A DNA stretch of 64,000 bases from Copromyces sp. CBS 386.78 (GCA_030685235.1 MU839085.1:248001-312000); one strand, 5' to 3'; counted from the stretch's first letter, positions 34,056 to 47,400 are shown. Translations and numbers: made by a program. Notes: generated from the letters alone by a model not told the origin.

Positions 34056-36656
34056 GTTGGTGCTGCTGTCGGTGTTGTTCCGGAGCTGATCCTATATGTA
34101 AAAGTAATATTTATAAGCAACTGGCACGCATCTTATAAGTAGCGATGGCAGCAGCAGGACATTGTACAGAGTCCTGAAGTTGTGCAACTGGGGAATGTCC
34201 AAAGTAGATTTTGAGATTGTTGCCGCGACTAAGGTAAGTCAGTCGTCTGAACTTGTAAGCGCAGAGATCTGTTTGGGAAGGTGATACCGATAAGAACATG
34301 ACGTCGGTTTGTTTCACTTGCTACGAAACCTCGCAAACTGCATACAATACGGGTTGATCCACGCTGTCGGTGGGCCGGACTTTGTTTAGCCGTTTAACCT
34401 TCAGATGTTTTTACGCCAAGAGGAAAGCCGACACTCTTTTTATACACACCACGGTCAACCAACAATGATGGCTTGCCGAAGACAATGCCTTTCCATGAAC
34501 TGTCCAGGGAAGAGCAACTGAATACCAAACGATATCTAAATACTGAGGAAGCGCGGCGGGGGCTTTGTTCCTCTTCTTCTATCTACCTTTGCTCGGCCAC
34601 ATGGTTACATAACAAAAGACATCAAGGTTCACGTTGTTTGTGGAAGCGAAGGACAACCAGCAGTGCTTACCATCACATGGATAAGTACCTTAACTTTCAC
34701 GATATCATCTTGAACATTCAGGTGGGTGGATAAGGCTTTCCGGACGGTGACTGGAGCCGGGAATGATGGAGTTCAGCAAAGAATGCTCTTTGCTGTTTTG
34801 TTCATTTGTTGACCTGGACGCCGGAGTCACGGAAAAGGATCGTGGCCAGACCGTCCCAACGGGCAGGCAAGAAGTGGGACAGCGACAAGTTCTTGCATGG
34901 GCTTTTTTTCCTTTGCCCAGCATCTCCGCTGCCGCTTGCCTAGCCAAAAAGGTCGATGGCGGTGATGGGGTCGCTATCCACGGTTTTCACGATAAGCACA
35001 GCGTAACAAGGGTCGTTCTGGCCAAAACCTTGTCAGCTTCAGTTGACGATGGGGATTCGCGGAGAGCAGCCGATCATGTCGACAACCACCAACAGGAGAG
35101 AGGGCGGGCGTCGCGGGCGTCGTGATGATCACTTGGCAGATGCCGCGAAACGGTCTTACTACAACGTGAGAGAACGTGCTACATACGTGCCCGTAGGTGG
35201 TGTAAGGTACTGGGTCACTGCAGCCTCTGGACTTGGACGCCCAAGACGGTCCACGGCCGGGCCATTATGGTTCAGATCGGTCCGACCATACCTAAGTCGC
35301 TGAAACCAGCGTGCCAGTGTCGACTCACAAGTCATAAGCAGATAAGTGTGCGTCAAGTTGCCTATGCTGAGGAGGGTTTGTTTCATGGACTCGTTGAGAA
35401 GAGTGGAAACAGCAGAGTTTTCAAATTCGCCATCCAGAACCTGACCATAAGAGCCCTCTTAAGTCGGGAGAATTTACACATTAGTAACATGCTATGGCGG
35501 TCCCCGCGGTATGTACACACTATCTAAGTACACCGTGCTCGACTTATCATCACAACCCGACGCCGGTGAGAAGACGACATGTAAACACCCGTCCAATATA
35601 CATGCCATGTGTTCGGGCGACAATCAGCTTCCATGGTAGACAATGAGGAGAATGCTGTAACCACACGCAGCGGTATCTTGCACTTATATTAGTTACTTTG
35701 TGTACGGTATATACGGTATGAAGCCAGCATGTCACCAATATCATTTACATCATGCCTCTGGCCGGGATCCCTGGAGAGAACGCTAGCATGCAAGACACGC
35801 CAGCCAAATGCTGAAGCATGTGGTGCCAGGAAGCGAGGCGCGACAACCTGGAAATACACGACCTGAATGCCATGTACATGGACGGACTTTGTAGTACGAC
35901 AAGGATGACGGTGTGGTCAGGTTCGGAAGCCTCGAGGTTAAGGTATCTACGGTACCTGTCTGAGGAGATTTTCAGTCGACGTTTAGAAGCATACCTCTAG
36001 ACCATACGATGGAAGTTGTAGTCAACCCAGTGACTGGAGTTTAACCCAACGGAAAAGACACAATGAATCGTCTCTCACGCGGACATTCGACGAGAGCACC
36101 TGCCTTTGCTAGAAGGTCAAATACCCTCCAGGCTTCCATATCGTCGTGCCTTCCTAGGACAAGCGGCAAAAGACTCAGATTGCTCCTACGAAAATTCAGT
36201 AGCACGGTGGGCAACAAATGGAAGTCGCGGACTGGGCGGTCGCCGGCGCAGTGCAGGCATCATGGAGTGAATGGTCCAACGGGGCGCCTCCCGCTGCAGT
36301 GCCCTCAACTCGGGCTGCCCTGCCCGCACTGGCTAGTGCCCCGCAAATTTTCATAGCAACCCCATTGACAGCTTTTCTCCCCTCCCGGCCCCCTCAGACC
36401 CTCGCTCAACATTTCCTCCACTGCACAAGCCTCCTCTGCCTGGACCGACCGGCAACCACAGAACTTTTTGCCTTTCCCACCAGCACCGGGGCCCCTTCAT
36501 CAATCTCAACACCCGACCGCTTCTTAAATCCAAATTTGCCCTTCCTTCTCCCATTTCTCCCTCCGACATCCACTGTACGTCGTCCACAGGGTTCTACCAG
36601 CGCATCCTTCTCTGTATCCCAACTCATTTCCTTCTCTTTGAGCAGAACCAGACAAA
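34056..36656. other. Long divergent spacer, 2.6 kb
   Basis: Lies between YPK9 (-) and NAP1 (+). The right 300 bases are C/T-rich with repeated CTTCC and CCCTC blocks, typical of a fungal leader just before the NAP1 start. I see no defended gene, RNA gene or repeat. Confidence 0.5.
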
Positions 36657-38158
36657 ATGGCCGAGCCCATCAGAAACAAGCGGGCCGATCCCCCCATCGC
36701 TCCGTAAGTTTTCGTCCCCAAAGATTCCCTTTGATGGGATGCCCATCCGACTATCGCGTACCGTTACTGACAAGTCTTCCCTTCAGCACTCCCCAGAACA
36801 CTCCTCTTAACACTGCCCCCATCTCTTCGCACGCTCAGCAGCCTGGTGTCGCCAGCATCAAGGAGGGTGAGTGAACATTCCTGCTGTCGCCGAGACTTTG
36901 GCTCTCTTCTGAGCTTGTTATTAAGTATGTTATTCGTTACAGAGGACCTTGACCGTGCCGCCGCCGCCTCCATCTTCGCCAAGGACCCCAGACTTGTGTC
37001 CCTCATCCAGGGCCGTCTCGGCTCTCTCGTCGGCCGTTCGTCCGGCTACATCGAGTCTCTCCCCACCGATGTCAAGCGTCGCGTCGCTGGCCTGAAGGGC
37101 ATCCAGAAGGAGCACTCCAAACTCGAGGCCGAGTTCCAGGAGGAGGTCCTCCAGCTCGAGAAGAAGTACTTTGCCAAGTTCACTCCCCTTTACCAGCAGC
37201 GTGCCGCCATTGTCAACGGCCAGACCGAGCCCACTGAGGACCAGGTTCAGGCCGGTGAGGAGGACGAGGAGGAGGAGGAGGATGAGGAGACTGAGGCTGC
37301 CCCCAAGGAGAAAGCTTCCGAGTCTGCTGAGAAGGTCTCTGGTATCCCCGAGTTCTGGCTCTCTGCCATGAAGAACCAGATCTCCCTCGCCGAGATGATC
37401 ACCGACCGCGATGAGGAGGCCCTCAAGTCCCTTACTGATATCCGTATGGAGTATCTCGACAAGCCCGGCTTCCGCCTCATCTTCGAGTTCGCCGAGAACG
37501 AGTATTTCACCAACAAGACTATCACCAAGACCTACTACTACCAGAACGAGAGCGGCTATGGTGGCGACTTCATTTACGACCACGCCGAGGGTGACAAGAT
37601 CAACTGGAAGGAGGACAAGGACCTTACCGTCCGCGTGGAGCAGAAGAAGCAGCGCAACAAGAGTGAGTTTGCAGCTTCAACCTAATATTCGAATTTGCTG
37701 ACTAACAAATTGCACAGCCACCAAGCAGACCCGCATTGTCAAGAAGACCGTTCCTACCGAGTCTTTCTTCAACTTCTTCTCCCCACCCAAGGCCCCTACT
37801 GATGACGACGAGTCCACCACCTCCGATATCGAGGAGCGTCTTGAGCTCGACTACCAGCTCGGTGAGGACATCAAGGAGAAGCTCATCCCCCGCGCCATCG
37901 ACTGGTTCACTGGTGAGGCCCTCGCCTTCGAGGAGCTTGATGAGGAGGACTTCGAGGACGCCGAGTTCGACGATGAGGATGATGAGGATGATGAGGACGC
38001 CAGCGAGGATCAGGATGACGAGGACGAGAGCGATGAGGACGATGTAAGACTTCCTGATTTCCCTTAACACATGCTACGCTTTGCAGGTATGCTGACAATT
38101 TCTACAGGAGGACGGCAGCAAGCCCAAGCAGGAGGCTGCTGAGTGCAAGCAGAGCTAA
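36657..38158 (+). CDS. nap-1: Nucleosome assembly protein NAP1
   Basis: Histone H2A/H2B chaperone that shuttles between cytoplasm and nucleus. Five exons (36657-36703, 36787-36866, 36943-37662, 37718-38043, 38108-38158) give 407 residues. The NAP domain runs from about residue 60 to 340: a long dimerisation helix ([18 protein letters not shown] to [15 protein letters not shown]), an acidic insert, [11 protein letters not shown], then [15 protein letters not shown] and [13 protein letters not shown] strongly acidic tail (runs of Asp/Glu) follows and binds histones. The final residues are CKQS, which fits a CaaX farnesylation box. The last 16 residues lie on a separate exon. Branch points (GACTAAC and similar) support the introns. 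Confidence 0.96.
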
Positions 38159-39699
38159 ATGCTGATTGCTGAACGAACACAAAAATGATACCACTATACC
38201 ACGCAGGCAAGGGGCAGAACGCCCATTGGCCTTTGGCATGAGTCTCAAATACTTAGTGTCATGTATGACCGCACCAGGGTGGCCGTGGGCTCAAGAAGAA
38301 CAGGAGTTTGCGAGTGACCGGAGCGTGTGGTGGATTGATAGACCATTCTACGGAATTCGAACTGGTCGTATGAGGAGTTGGCTTTAGCACCTGCCGTGAC
38401 GCTGTGGTTGTCTCTCATAGTTCTTAGCAGGATAGTTTGTCCTGACTCCTGAAGCTGTGGCATGTTGGAGGGCAAGGATGGGGGCAGATATGCGAACTAA
38501 GCCGGAACAAGGGTCGATTCGTGCGGAAAGGGCTGATATTATACAGGAAAAGTAGTGATTCTACGAGGATTTAGGTGTTGATTTCATAGTACAGCATTGC
38601 AGGTGTTTCTACATCACAAACAGCCATCCTCCAGCGTGACTCGATGTTGACTGTCTGTGACTCTAAAGCTTAGTGGGACCACGACACCGGAGGGCAGATC
38701 ACCTCACCAGGGGGCTCCCCGGATGGATGTAAATCGTCATGACCCTTGTAGCCTCGCGTGGTGTAAACGGACAAAAGAGAGCCGAACTGCAGAGGCAGTG
38801 GAAGACCTGAAGGAGTCTTCCGGGTAATTAGGTGATGTCTTTACTAACACACAAGCTTGGCGCCTCCGGGGGTTCGTTGCAAAACCTTTAGTGTATAAAA
38901 TAATGAGACATACGATCCGAGTGGAATGAAGCAAAACCTTTCAATATGCGAATATAGTGAATCGGGGCAAAGTGAAGGACAGCAACGCTATGTCAGGTCG
39001 TTCTGATAGTACCCCATCCCTTGTGCCCTCAGCTTGATCCTCGTCGGTCCATCCTCTCTTGAGGTGGACACAAAAGGATCCAAAAGAGCAACCTGAAGAA
39101 ATGGGACAACAACCCATATCATAATAGTCCGGAGAGCCCACATTGAAGAACAGCAAGACAGTCCATGGTTTTCTAAGCGCAACCCGGCGAGCTTATTTAC
39201 TGACCGCCTGCCTTCATGGCAGAGCTTTTGTGAATTCTACGATGTCGGTGGCGCAATGCGTCATCGTCAAGATTTTCCTTTGGTCCAGCTACCCACTGAA
39301 TCCAGCCAGTAGGTGAGTGTTGTTTTTGGGTTCCTGTGTTATGAGTCAAAGGCGACCCCCGCCGCCCGCGTGTTATGTACAGCGCTGTAACACACCCCTC
39401 CAAACCCGCGCAAACCCCACCAAGGATCGCACGCAAGGTGTCTAGAGGTATCTATGCACCTTGGGGTACACAATGGTCCGGTAACAGGAGTCCACTTGGT
39501 TTGTCCACAGTACAGTTGGGATTCCATCTGTTCGCTTTGCCCTTGCCGATTGACGGAGCCCGATATTTTAAGGAAAGACCCAGCTTGGACTCATAAAGAG
39601 AGGCCCTGGGTTGCCGCGGTTCAGCCACGACGGGCCACTCTTCTTTTTTGCTTCATCCTTTCAGACCACCCCGACCTTGCTCCTCTTCGCCATTTCACC
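38159..39699. other. Intergenic, 1.5 kb
   Basis: 3' flank of NAP1 and promoter of phosphoglycerate dehydrogenase. It contains an exact TGAGTCA (39342-39348). Short frames look like noise. Confidence 0.55.
39342..39348 (+). promoter_or_regulatory. Candidate CPC1/Gcn4-type site upstream of phosphoglycerate dehydrogenase
   Basis: Exact TGAGTCA within ATGAGTCAAA, 352 bases before the ATG at 39700. It is the same word, at a similar distance, as that before phosphoserine aminotransferase. Confidence 0.5.
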
Positions 39700-41161
39700 A
39701 TGACACCTCCCAGAGAAATTGTCCAGCCCACCGGTGACATTACCGCCGCCCACTTCAGCGTCTCTCCCTCAGCCTTCCAGTCCCCCATATCCAGTTCCAG
39801 CTTCATGGCGTCCGCACTCGCCCACCGCTCTGCGCCCAAGCAGCTCAAGCCCTTCAACACCGAGGACATCAAGATCTTGCTCCTCGAAAATGTAAACCAG
39901 ACCGGCCAGGACATCCTCAAGGCCCAGGGTTACCAGGTTGAGTTCCTCAAGACCTCGCTTCCTGAGGACCAGCTCATTGAGAAGATCAAGTAAGACTTTT
40001 TACGAACCCTTGATAAACAGAAACATATCTGACTAACGCACTCTTCAAAGGGATGTTCATGTCCTTGGCATCCGCTCCAAGACCAAGCTGACTGCTAATG
40101 TTCTCCGGGAAGCCAAGAACTTGCTCGTCATCGGCTGCTTCTGCATTGGTACCAACCAGGTTGATTTGGACTATGCTGCTCAGCATGGTATTGCCGTTTT
40201 CAACTCTCCTTTCGCCAACTCGCGCAGTGTCGCCGAGCTGGTGATTGCTGAGATCATCACCCTCGCCCGCCAGCTGGGCGACCGCTCCAACGAGATGCAC
40301 CGCGGCACCTGGAACAAGGTGAGCTCCAAGTGTTGGGAGATCCGTGGCAAGACCCTTGGTATTGTTGGTTACGGCCACATTGGCTCGCAGCTGTCCGTTC
40401 TGGCGGAAGCCATGGGCATGACCGTCATCTACTATGACGTCCTTACTTTGATGGCTATCGGCACGGCTCGCCAGGTGCCTACTCTTGAGGCTCTTCTTGA
40501 GGAGGCTGACTTTGTCACCCTCCACGTTCCCGAGACTCCCGAGACCAAGAACTTGATCTCCAACGCTCAGTTCGAGAAGATGAAGACTGGTTCTTACCTC
40601 ATCAATGCCAGCCGTGGTACTGTTGTCGATATCCCTGCGCTGATCAAGGCCATGCGCAGCGGCAAGATTGCCGGTGCCGCTCTGGACGTTTTCCCCAATG
40701 AGCCCGCCGCTAACGGTGACTATTTCACCAACGACCTCAATCAGTGGGGCGAGGACCTTCGCGGCCTCAACAACATCATTCTTACCCCCCATATTGGTGG
40801 CAGCACCGAGGAGGCTCAGCGCGCCATCGGCGTCGAGGTCGCCGATGCCCTCGTGCGCTACATCAACCAGGGTGTCACCACTGGCAGTGTCAACGTGCCC
40901 GAGGTTACCATGCGCTCTTTGACGCTTGATGAGCCCAACCACGCTCGCGTCATCTATATCCATCGCAACGTGCCTGGTGTGCTGCGCAAGGTCAACGAGA
41001 TTCTCGCCGAACACAACGTCGACAAGCAGATTTCGGATTCCAAGGGCGATATCGCGTATCTCATGGCTGACGTTAGTGATGTCAAGCAAGACGATATCAA
41101 GAATATTCGTGACAGCTTGGACTCCCTCAGCTCGCGCATCCTTACTCGCATCCTTTACTAA
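39700..41161 (+). CDS. SER3: D-3-phosphoglycerate dehydrogenase
   Basis: Oxidises 3-phosphoglycerate to phosphohydroxypyruvate with NAD, the committed step of serine synthesis. Two exons (39700-39989, 40051-41161) give 466 residues, the length of the yeast SER3/SER33 type. After a 50-residue polar start come the substrate domain (CFCIGTNQVDLDYA), the NAD-binding GIVGYGHIGSQ with GxGxxG at about 203-208, catalytic Arg in NASRGTVVD, and His in PHIGGSTEEAQ. A C-terminal ACT domain (about 395-466, NVPGVLRKVNEILAEHNV) suggests feedback by serine. The intron donor overlaps a TAA, so unspliced RNA would stop after 97 codons. Confidence 0.97.
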
Positions 41162-43879
41162 CCGGAAAGGATCGAAACAGTGTACATGGCCAGAAAAGGT
41201 GGTTAGGAGTTGCCTTGGGGTGCGGTTATGGGTCAGCATATGATATCTGGAGTCGCGGAGTCTGTCGGGTGGATGCAAAAATAACGATTTCAACATGATT
41301 TTTCTCTCTCTTATACGGTGTGTCCACCCGGTGTGTGTGCGTCCTGAGGAAGGGGGGGAAAGGGTCGAACATGACGACGTTTCTGACACTGGTTTCAACA
41401 TCTAAAGTCTTTTTTTATTTCATCAAGTTTTGGGTCATTGGGAGCGCGAGCACAAAACACGGCATGGCAGGTTCTTAAAAACAGGACGGGAAAAAAGGCC
41501 TTTCAACAAAGGCGTCGACAAGCGGATGGTGTGCATTCTGGAAAAGCATGGGGAAAAGGGTTCATCACCTGGCATCGATATCCATCATGTTGCCATCAAC
41601 GGTCAACGACTATACTTACTAGATAATACAGACATCTCTCCCAATATCTCGAGGTCCATGGCGATGTTGTGATCACGTACGGACGTGCCGGCTTTTTCAC
41701 ATGCTGTTATCACCATTCGAGTTCCATTATTTCGCGTCTTTCGCAATTTGTCGCTTGGCCACGGCATAACATTCCCAACTCCACCAAGAAAATTGCAGCC
41801 ATTCAGCCAGGATGTCCCGGGTTTGGGACGCCGATAGGGTCGACGATGAGGTGATGCGCACGGGCTGCTTTGTCAAATTACACCCACTTCTCCATTTCCG
41901 TACACGTGTAGATATGAAGCCATATCAGGGGCTTCTCAATTTCCAGATGGAAGGAAGATATCATGATAGCCAGTGTCGATTGTGAAGTAGTTGATGATGA
42001 GGACATCGGCCTTCATATCTCTAAGGCTACATTCAAACCTCTGACGGATGAAAGTGCCAAACAGAATGGCTTGTTGACAAGCAGAAGAGATCATGACGGT
42101 ATCATGTCAGTCATCGTCACGGATGTCACCGTCACCGGAACGGACTGACTCTAATAATGCTCGGTGGATGACGTCTGAGCGCCGATGCTAATGGGCTGAG
42201 TAGTAAGCGAGAACAGTCATCGTCAGTCCGGCCACGGAGCAAAGCGAGCGGCGACGGCGACGGCGGAGTCGGCGGCAAACCAACACCAAAAAGCTCCGCC
42301 CCTACCTCCCCCTTTTTCTTGATCCCCCGACACTCGGACTGCTGGCCGCACGGGGGTTATTCTAGTGGGGGCCCGCAACACTAACAGTTCCCACATGGTT
42401 GGGGCCCTCCAAATGCCATCGTTTTTGGCAAATCCTATTCGCTGGATTTGAGCTTGGCCTCTCGGTTGTTTTACCCCTGCAGATTCCAGAAAGAAGAGAA
42501 GAATGGAAACAAAGGCAATGCTGAAAGTCAGTCCAAACCAGTCCTGGAAGACGCCATGCCATGCCATGCCCATGATAATCCAATGCCATTTGCACTATGC
42601 CCCATTTTGCGTTTGCCCATCTCTTTCCTTTTCAGGCGGAGATATGTATCGAATGCAACGGATTTCAACCAGGCGGGCAGATGAGGCCAGACGGGGCAGA
42701 CGGGGCCTTCAGACGGCAGATCGAACGAACGAACGGAACGGTGCAAACAATGTGAGATTAGGTAAGGTACCGGTAGGTGGAAGTTTTCGAAACTTCCTTC
42801 GGGGAGTTGTGAAAACAAAATACTACCCTGATGAGGGGTGCTGTGAGCTGTCAGAGAAACATCAGAAACTCACCGCCCAGGGAATTTCGAAGAGTAGAAG
42901 AACGATGGAAGTCTTACATCTTGAGAAGTCAACGTAGGAGAAGAAGGATGGAAGTCCCGGATGAAATCCTTCACTGACAGGTATCCATGCCCGGACATAA
43001 ACATGCATAGACCTCTCTGCATCTCAGAATATAGACGTCGTGACCCAGCTTGTACATGTCGTCCTCCGTTAGACACCTCTCTGGACATTTCTCCGGACAA
43101 GACCTAGCTCTTTTACTCTATTAACCAGTCAACCATTCTTCTTCGTCGGCCTTGTCCGTGTACCTACTAGCTTCCATCCAAAGCCGCGGGATTCCCAAAC
43201 ATTATGTATTTTTCTTCTTGTCTTGGTTAGTGCCCCCTTTTAAGGAGAGCCCTGCTCGTCATTTCACGTTGGAGGGGCTCCATGGAGTCCAGCTCCCAAA
43301 AGACGAAAGAGTCCGTGCTTCAGGTTCTGTGTTAATGCACGAGCCCAGCTTGCACCCAATTGGGCGGTGGCCGTCAATGCTACCTCTACCTCAATCCACA
43401 GCAACGACGCCCCTGTCAAATCGGCCTCTGTTAGCCTGCCACCACCACGGCCCGCCAGTGCTCTATCAGACGGGGCCATCACCGGGCACCTCACCTGCAA
43501 GCGGACGTTCTACCCCTAAACTTTCAACGACATCCCGTCGTCCCGCCTTCTCGCCTACCCCGACTTTTGACTTGTTGACCACACCGGCCCGACAGGCTCA
43601 CAGCTTCTCTCATCCACACGTGCTATCTCGACCGTCAGCCATACAGAAGAGTAGGCTGCCACCGTCAAGAGAACTCGACGAACTCGACGAATCCGTTTCC
43701 CACCGCAAAGAAGGCAGTGCTGGGTCCCCGCTCCCAGTTCCCGTCCTGCCCGCCCCGTTTATACCGGATTCCACAACCTTTCTTGTCCTACACACAGTGA
43801 CAGGACCTGACCTATTCCCGGTCAGCCAAACACCTAGCTAGCTCCTCCTTGGGCAAGCAACCTGGAAAGCAAACAACAA

Positions 43880-43935
<56 letters not shown>

Positions 43936-44489
43936 TCATCTTCCAGCTGTTTCGTAAAGAACGGCCCGCGCTACACTTCCCATCGGTCCGACGACACGAG
44001 CCGAACCCCCTTTCAAGTTTCTACCTAGACCTACATCGTCCTCGACCTTGTTTGTCGGCTTGGGCTCCGTTCAGTTGCCAAAGCACACACGACAGCGACA
44101 TCTTCTATACTTCTTTAATCTTTTGCTCCACGTCCAATCCCTATTCTTGTATCTAATTTCCCCCCTCTTCCAGTCCCCTTCGTGAATGTCGTCTTCGCCG
44201 CCAGCACCACACTCCCGCCGGCCCCTTGAATCCAAGCTTCCGCGACCGAACTAGCATCCTGGACCATTCTTCATTCCGGTCGTTGTGTCCGCCATAACAA
44301 ACACGGTCCACTATTATCCCTATCCACCTGCCTCGCCCCTAGCCGTGCTGGCCGTTCCGCCGCTAGAACTGGCTTCTTGAAGCCATCCAAATCCGACTAC
44401 AACATCTCTCTCACCCTTGCTCCGGACTCGATTCAGGTTCGCGCCCACTTTCTCTCCCTAGAGAATATATCCCGATACAAGCGCATCCA
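41162..44489. other. Long intergenic region and myosin leader, 3.3 kb
   Basis: Lies between phosphoglycerate dehydrogenase and myosin V, both on the plus strand. The last 600-1300 bases are C/T-rich with a long CAA repeat and look like a long 5' leader of the myosin gene. An open frame at 43152-43841 is proline/serine-rich with no domain, and I do not call it a gene. Confidence 0.5.
43880..43935. repeat. (CAA/AAC)n microsatellite
   Basis: About 18 uninterrupted AAC units, 555-610 bases before the myosin V ATG, probably in its promoter or 5' leader. Confidence 0.9.
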
Positions 44490-47400
44490 ATGTCGGAGAA
44501 CTATGATGTTGGCACTCGAGCCTGGCAGCCCGATCCCACCGAGGGCTGGATTGCCTCTGAAGTGGTCAAGAAGACGGTAGACGGCAACAAGGTCACTCTT
44601 ATTTTCGACTGCGAGAATGGCGAGGTAGGTAGCTTACAGCTTTCCCCAAGTTCCCGCATATTCCGACTTTTGCCCTTTGGTTTCCGTGCTTTTGCGGCTG
44701 TGCTATGTGCCTTCAAGATGCTAACATGTGTTACCCTGCCCACAGACCAAGACCGTGGAGGTCTCCCTCGAGGCCCTCCAGTCAGGCGGCCATGAGTCGC
44801 TACCGCCCTTGATGAACCCGACAATGCTCGAAGCCAGCGATGACTTGACGAACCTATCACATCTTAACGAGCCTGCTGGTAAATACATACTACACCTTTG
44901 CGTTGATCCGCCCTGCCATCTGGCGCATTCAAAGAACATGATGCTGATAGGATGTGTTGTGCTTAGTGCTTCAGGCTATCCGCCTTCGATATGCCCAGAA
45001 GGAAATCTACACATATTCGGGTATTGTTCTAATAGCTACGAACCCGTTCGCGCGGGTTGACTCTCTCTATGTCCCGGGCATGGTTCAGGTCTATGCCGGG
45101 AAACAAAGAGCAACCCAAGCTCCCCATCTTTTCGCTATTGCCGAGGAAGCTTTCATGTATGGTTCCTCTGCCCATCCAGCCACTTTGATGACTGGCCATT
45201 GCTAACCTGAACAATAGGGACATGTTGCGCGATGGCAAGAACCAGACCATTGTCGTTTCTGGTGAGTCCGGTGCCGGTAAGACAGTCAGTGCCAAGTACA
45301 TTATGAGATACTTTGCGACCAGAGAATCGCCCGACAGCCCCGGAACACGAGTGAAGAAGGGTGGACATGAGTCTATGAGCCAGACCGAGGAGGCTATCTT
45401 GGCTACGAACCCCATCATGGAAGCTTTCGGTAACGCAAAGACGACACGAAACGACAACTCCTCGCGATTCGGTAAATACATCGAGATTATGTTCGATAAG
45501 GCAACCAACATTATCGGTGCCAAGATCAGGACTTACCTTCTCGAACGGTCGAGGTTGGTTTTCCAGCCGCTGAAGGAAAGAAATTACCATATTTTCTACC
45601 AGTTGGTTGCTGGTGCGTCGGATAAGGAGCGCCAGGAATTGGGCCTGCTTCCCGTTGAACAGTTCGAGTACCTCAACCAGGGTAACACCCCAACGATCGA
45701 TGGTGTCGATGACAAGGCCGAGTTCAATGCGACCAAGGCATCCATGAAAACCATCGGTATCGACGACGGCCAGCAAACTGAGATCTTCAAGATTTTGGCT
45801 GGTCTCCTCCACTTGGGTAATGTCAAGATTGGCGCCATGCGAAACGACAGTTCCCTCGATCCTTCCGAGTCATCGCTTGTCAAGGCCTGCGAGATCCTCG
45901 GTATCGACGCTCCGGAATTCGCCAAGTGGATCGTCAAGAAGCAATTGGTCACTCGTGGCGAAAAGATCGTATCCAATTTGACCCAGGCGCAGGCTATCGT
46001 TGTCCGAGATTCCGTCGCCAAGTACATCTACTCGAGTCTGTTCGACTGGCTCGTCGAAATCATCAACCACAGTCTTGCTTCGGAGGAGGTCCTCACCAGG
46101 GTCACTTCCTTCATCGGTGTCCTGGATATCTACGGTTTCGAGCATTTCGCCAAGAACTCCTTCGAGCAGTTCTGCATCAACTACGCCAACGAGAAGCTTC
46201 AGCAGGAGTTCAACCAGCATGTGTTCAAGTTAGAGCAGGAGGAATACCTTAGGGAGCAGATCGACTGGACCTTCATTGACTTTGCTGATAACCAGCCTTG
46301 CATCGACCTTATCGAGGGCAAGCTCGGTATCTTGTCCCTTTTGGACGAAGAATCAAGACTGCCCATGGGTTCCGACGAGCAGTTCGTTACTAAGCTGCAC
46401 CATAACTACGCTGCCGACAAGCACAAGTTCTATAAGAAGCCCCGATTTGGCAAATCCTCCTTCACCGTCTGCCATTATGCCATCGACGTCACCTATGAGT
46501 CGGACGGCTTCATCGAGAAGAATCGCGATACCGTTCCGGACGAGCACATGGCGGTTCTGCGTGCATCAACCAACCACTTCCTTGTTTCAGTCTTGGACGC
46601 TGCTTCTGCGGTGCGCGAGAAGGATCTGGCCTCTGCCAGCTCAAACGCTGTCAAGCCCGCTGCCGGAAGGAGAATTGGTGTGGCTGTTAACCGCAAGCCC
46701 ACACTCGGCGGTATCTTCAAGTCTTCTCTTATCGAATTAATGAACACAATCAACGGCACGGATGTTCACTACATCCGTTGTATCAAGCCTAATGAGGCGA
46801 AGGAGCCCTGGAAGTTCGAAGGACCCATGGTCCTAAGTCAGCTCCGCGCCTGCGGTGTACTAGAAACTGTCCGCATTAGTTGTGCGGGTTATCCCACAAG
46901 ATGGACGTACGAGGAATTCGCGTTGCGGTACTACATGTTGGTACCATCAACGCAGTGGACCTCGGAGATTAGAGAGATGGCGAATGCAATCTTGACCAAG
47001 GCCTTTGGCGCTAGCACCGGCAAGGGTCTCGACAAGTACCAGCTCGGTCTCACCAAGATCTTCTTCAGAGCCGGTATGCTCGCTTTCCTCGAGAACCTGC
47101 GCACCACCAGACTCAACGACTGTGCGATTCTCATCCAGAAGAACCTCAAGGCCAAGTATTACCGTAAGAGGTACCTTGCTGCTCGGGGTGCCATTGTCAA
47201 TTTCCAGGCATTGGTTAGGGCAAACAAAGCCCGCAATTCAGCACAGGAACGCCGCACCACCAAGGCGGTTATCACAATTCAGAGAGTCTGGCGCGGTTAC
47301 AAGGACAGGAAGAGGTTCCTCCAGGTCAGGAACGATGTTATTCGCGCTCAAGCCGCCATCAAGGGCTTCTTGCGGCGCAAGCAGATTATGGAGGAGCGGG

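Noticed and set aside
36063..36356. 97-codon basic frame upstream of NAP1, resembling a mitochondrial presequence
   Set aside because: No domain follows, no splice partner was found, and composition alone is not enough.
39986..41401. 471-codon open frame antisense to phosphoglycerate dehydrogenase
   Set aside because: It mirrors a codon-biased real gene; the product has no domain pattern, and the sense protein is unmistakable.
43152..43841. 229-codon Pro/Ser-rich frame before myosin V
   Set aside because: Low-complexity C-rich leader sequence; no ATG context, domain or splice support.
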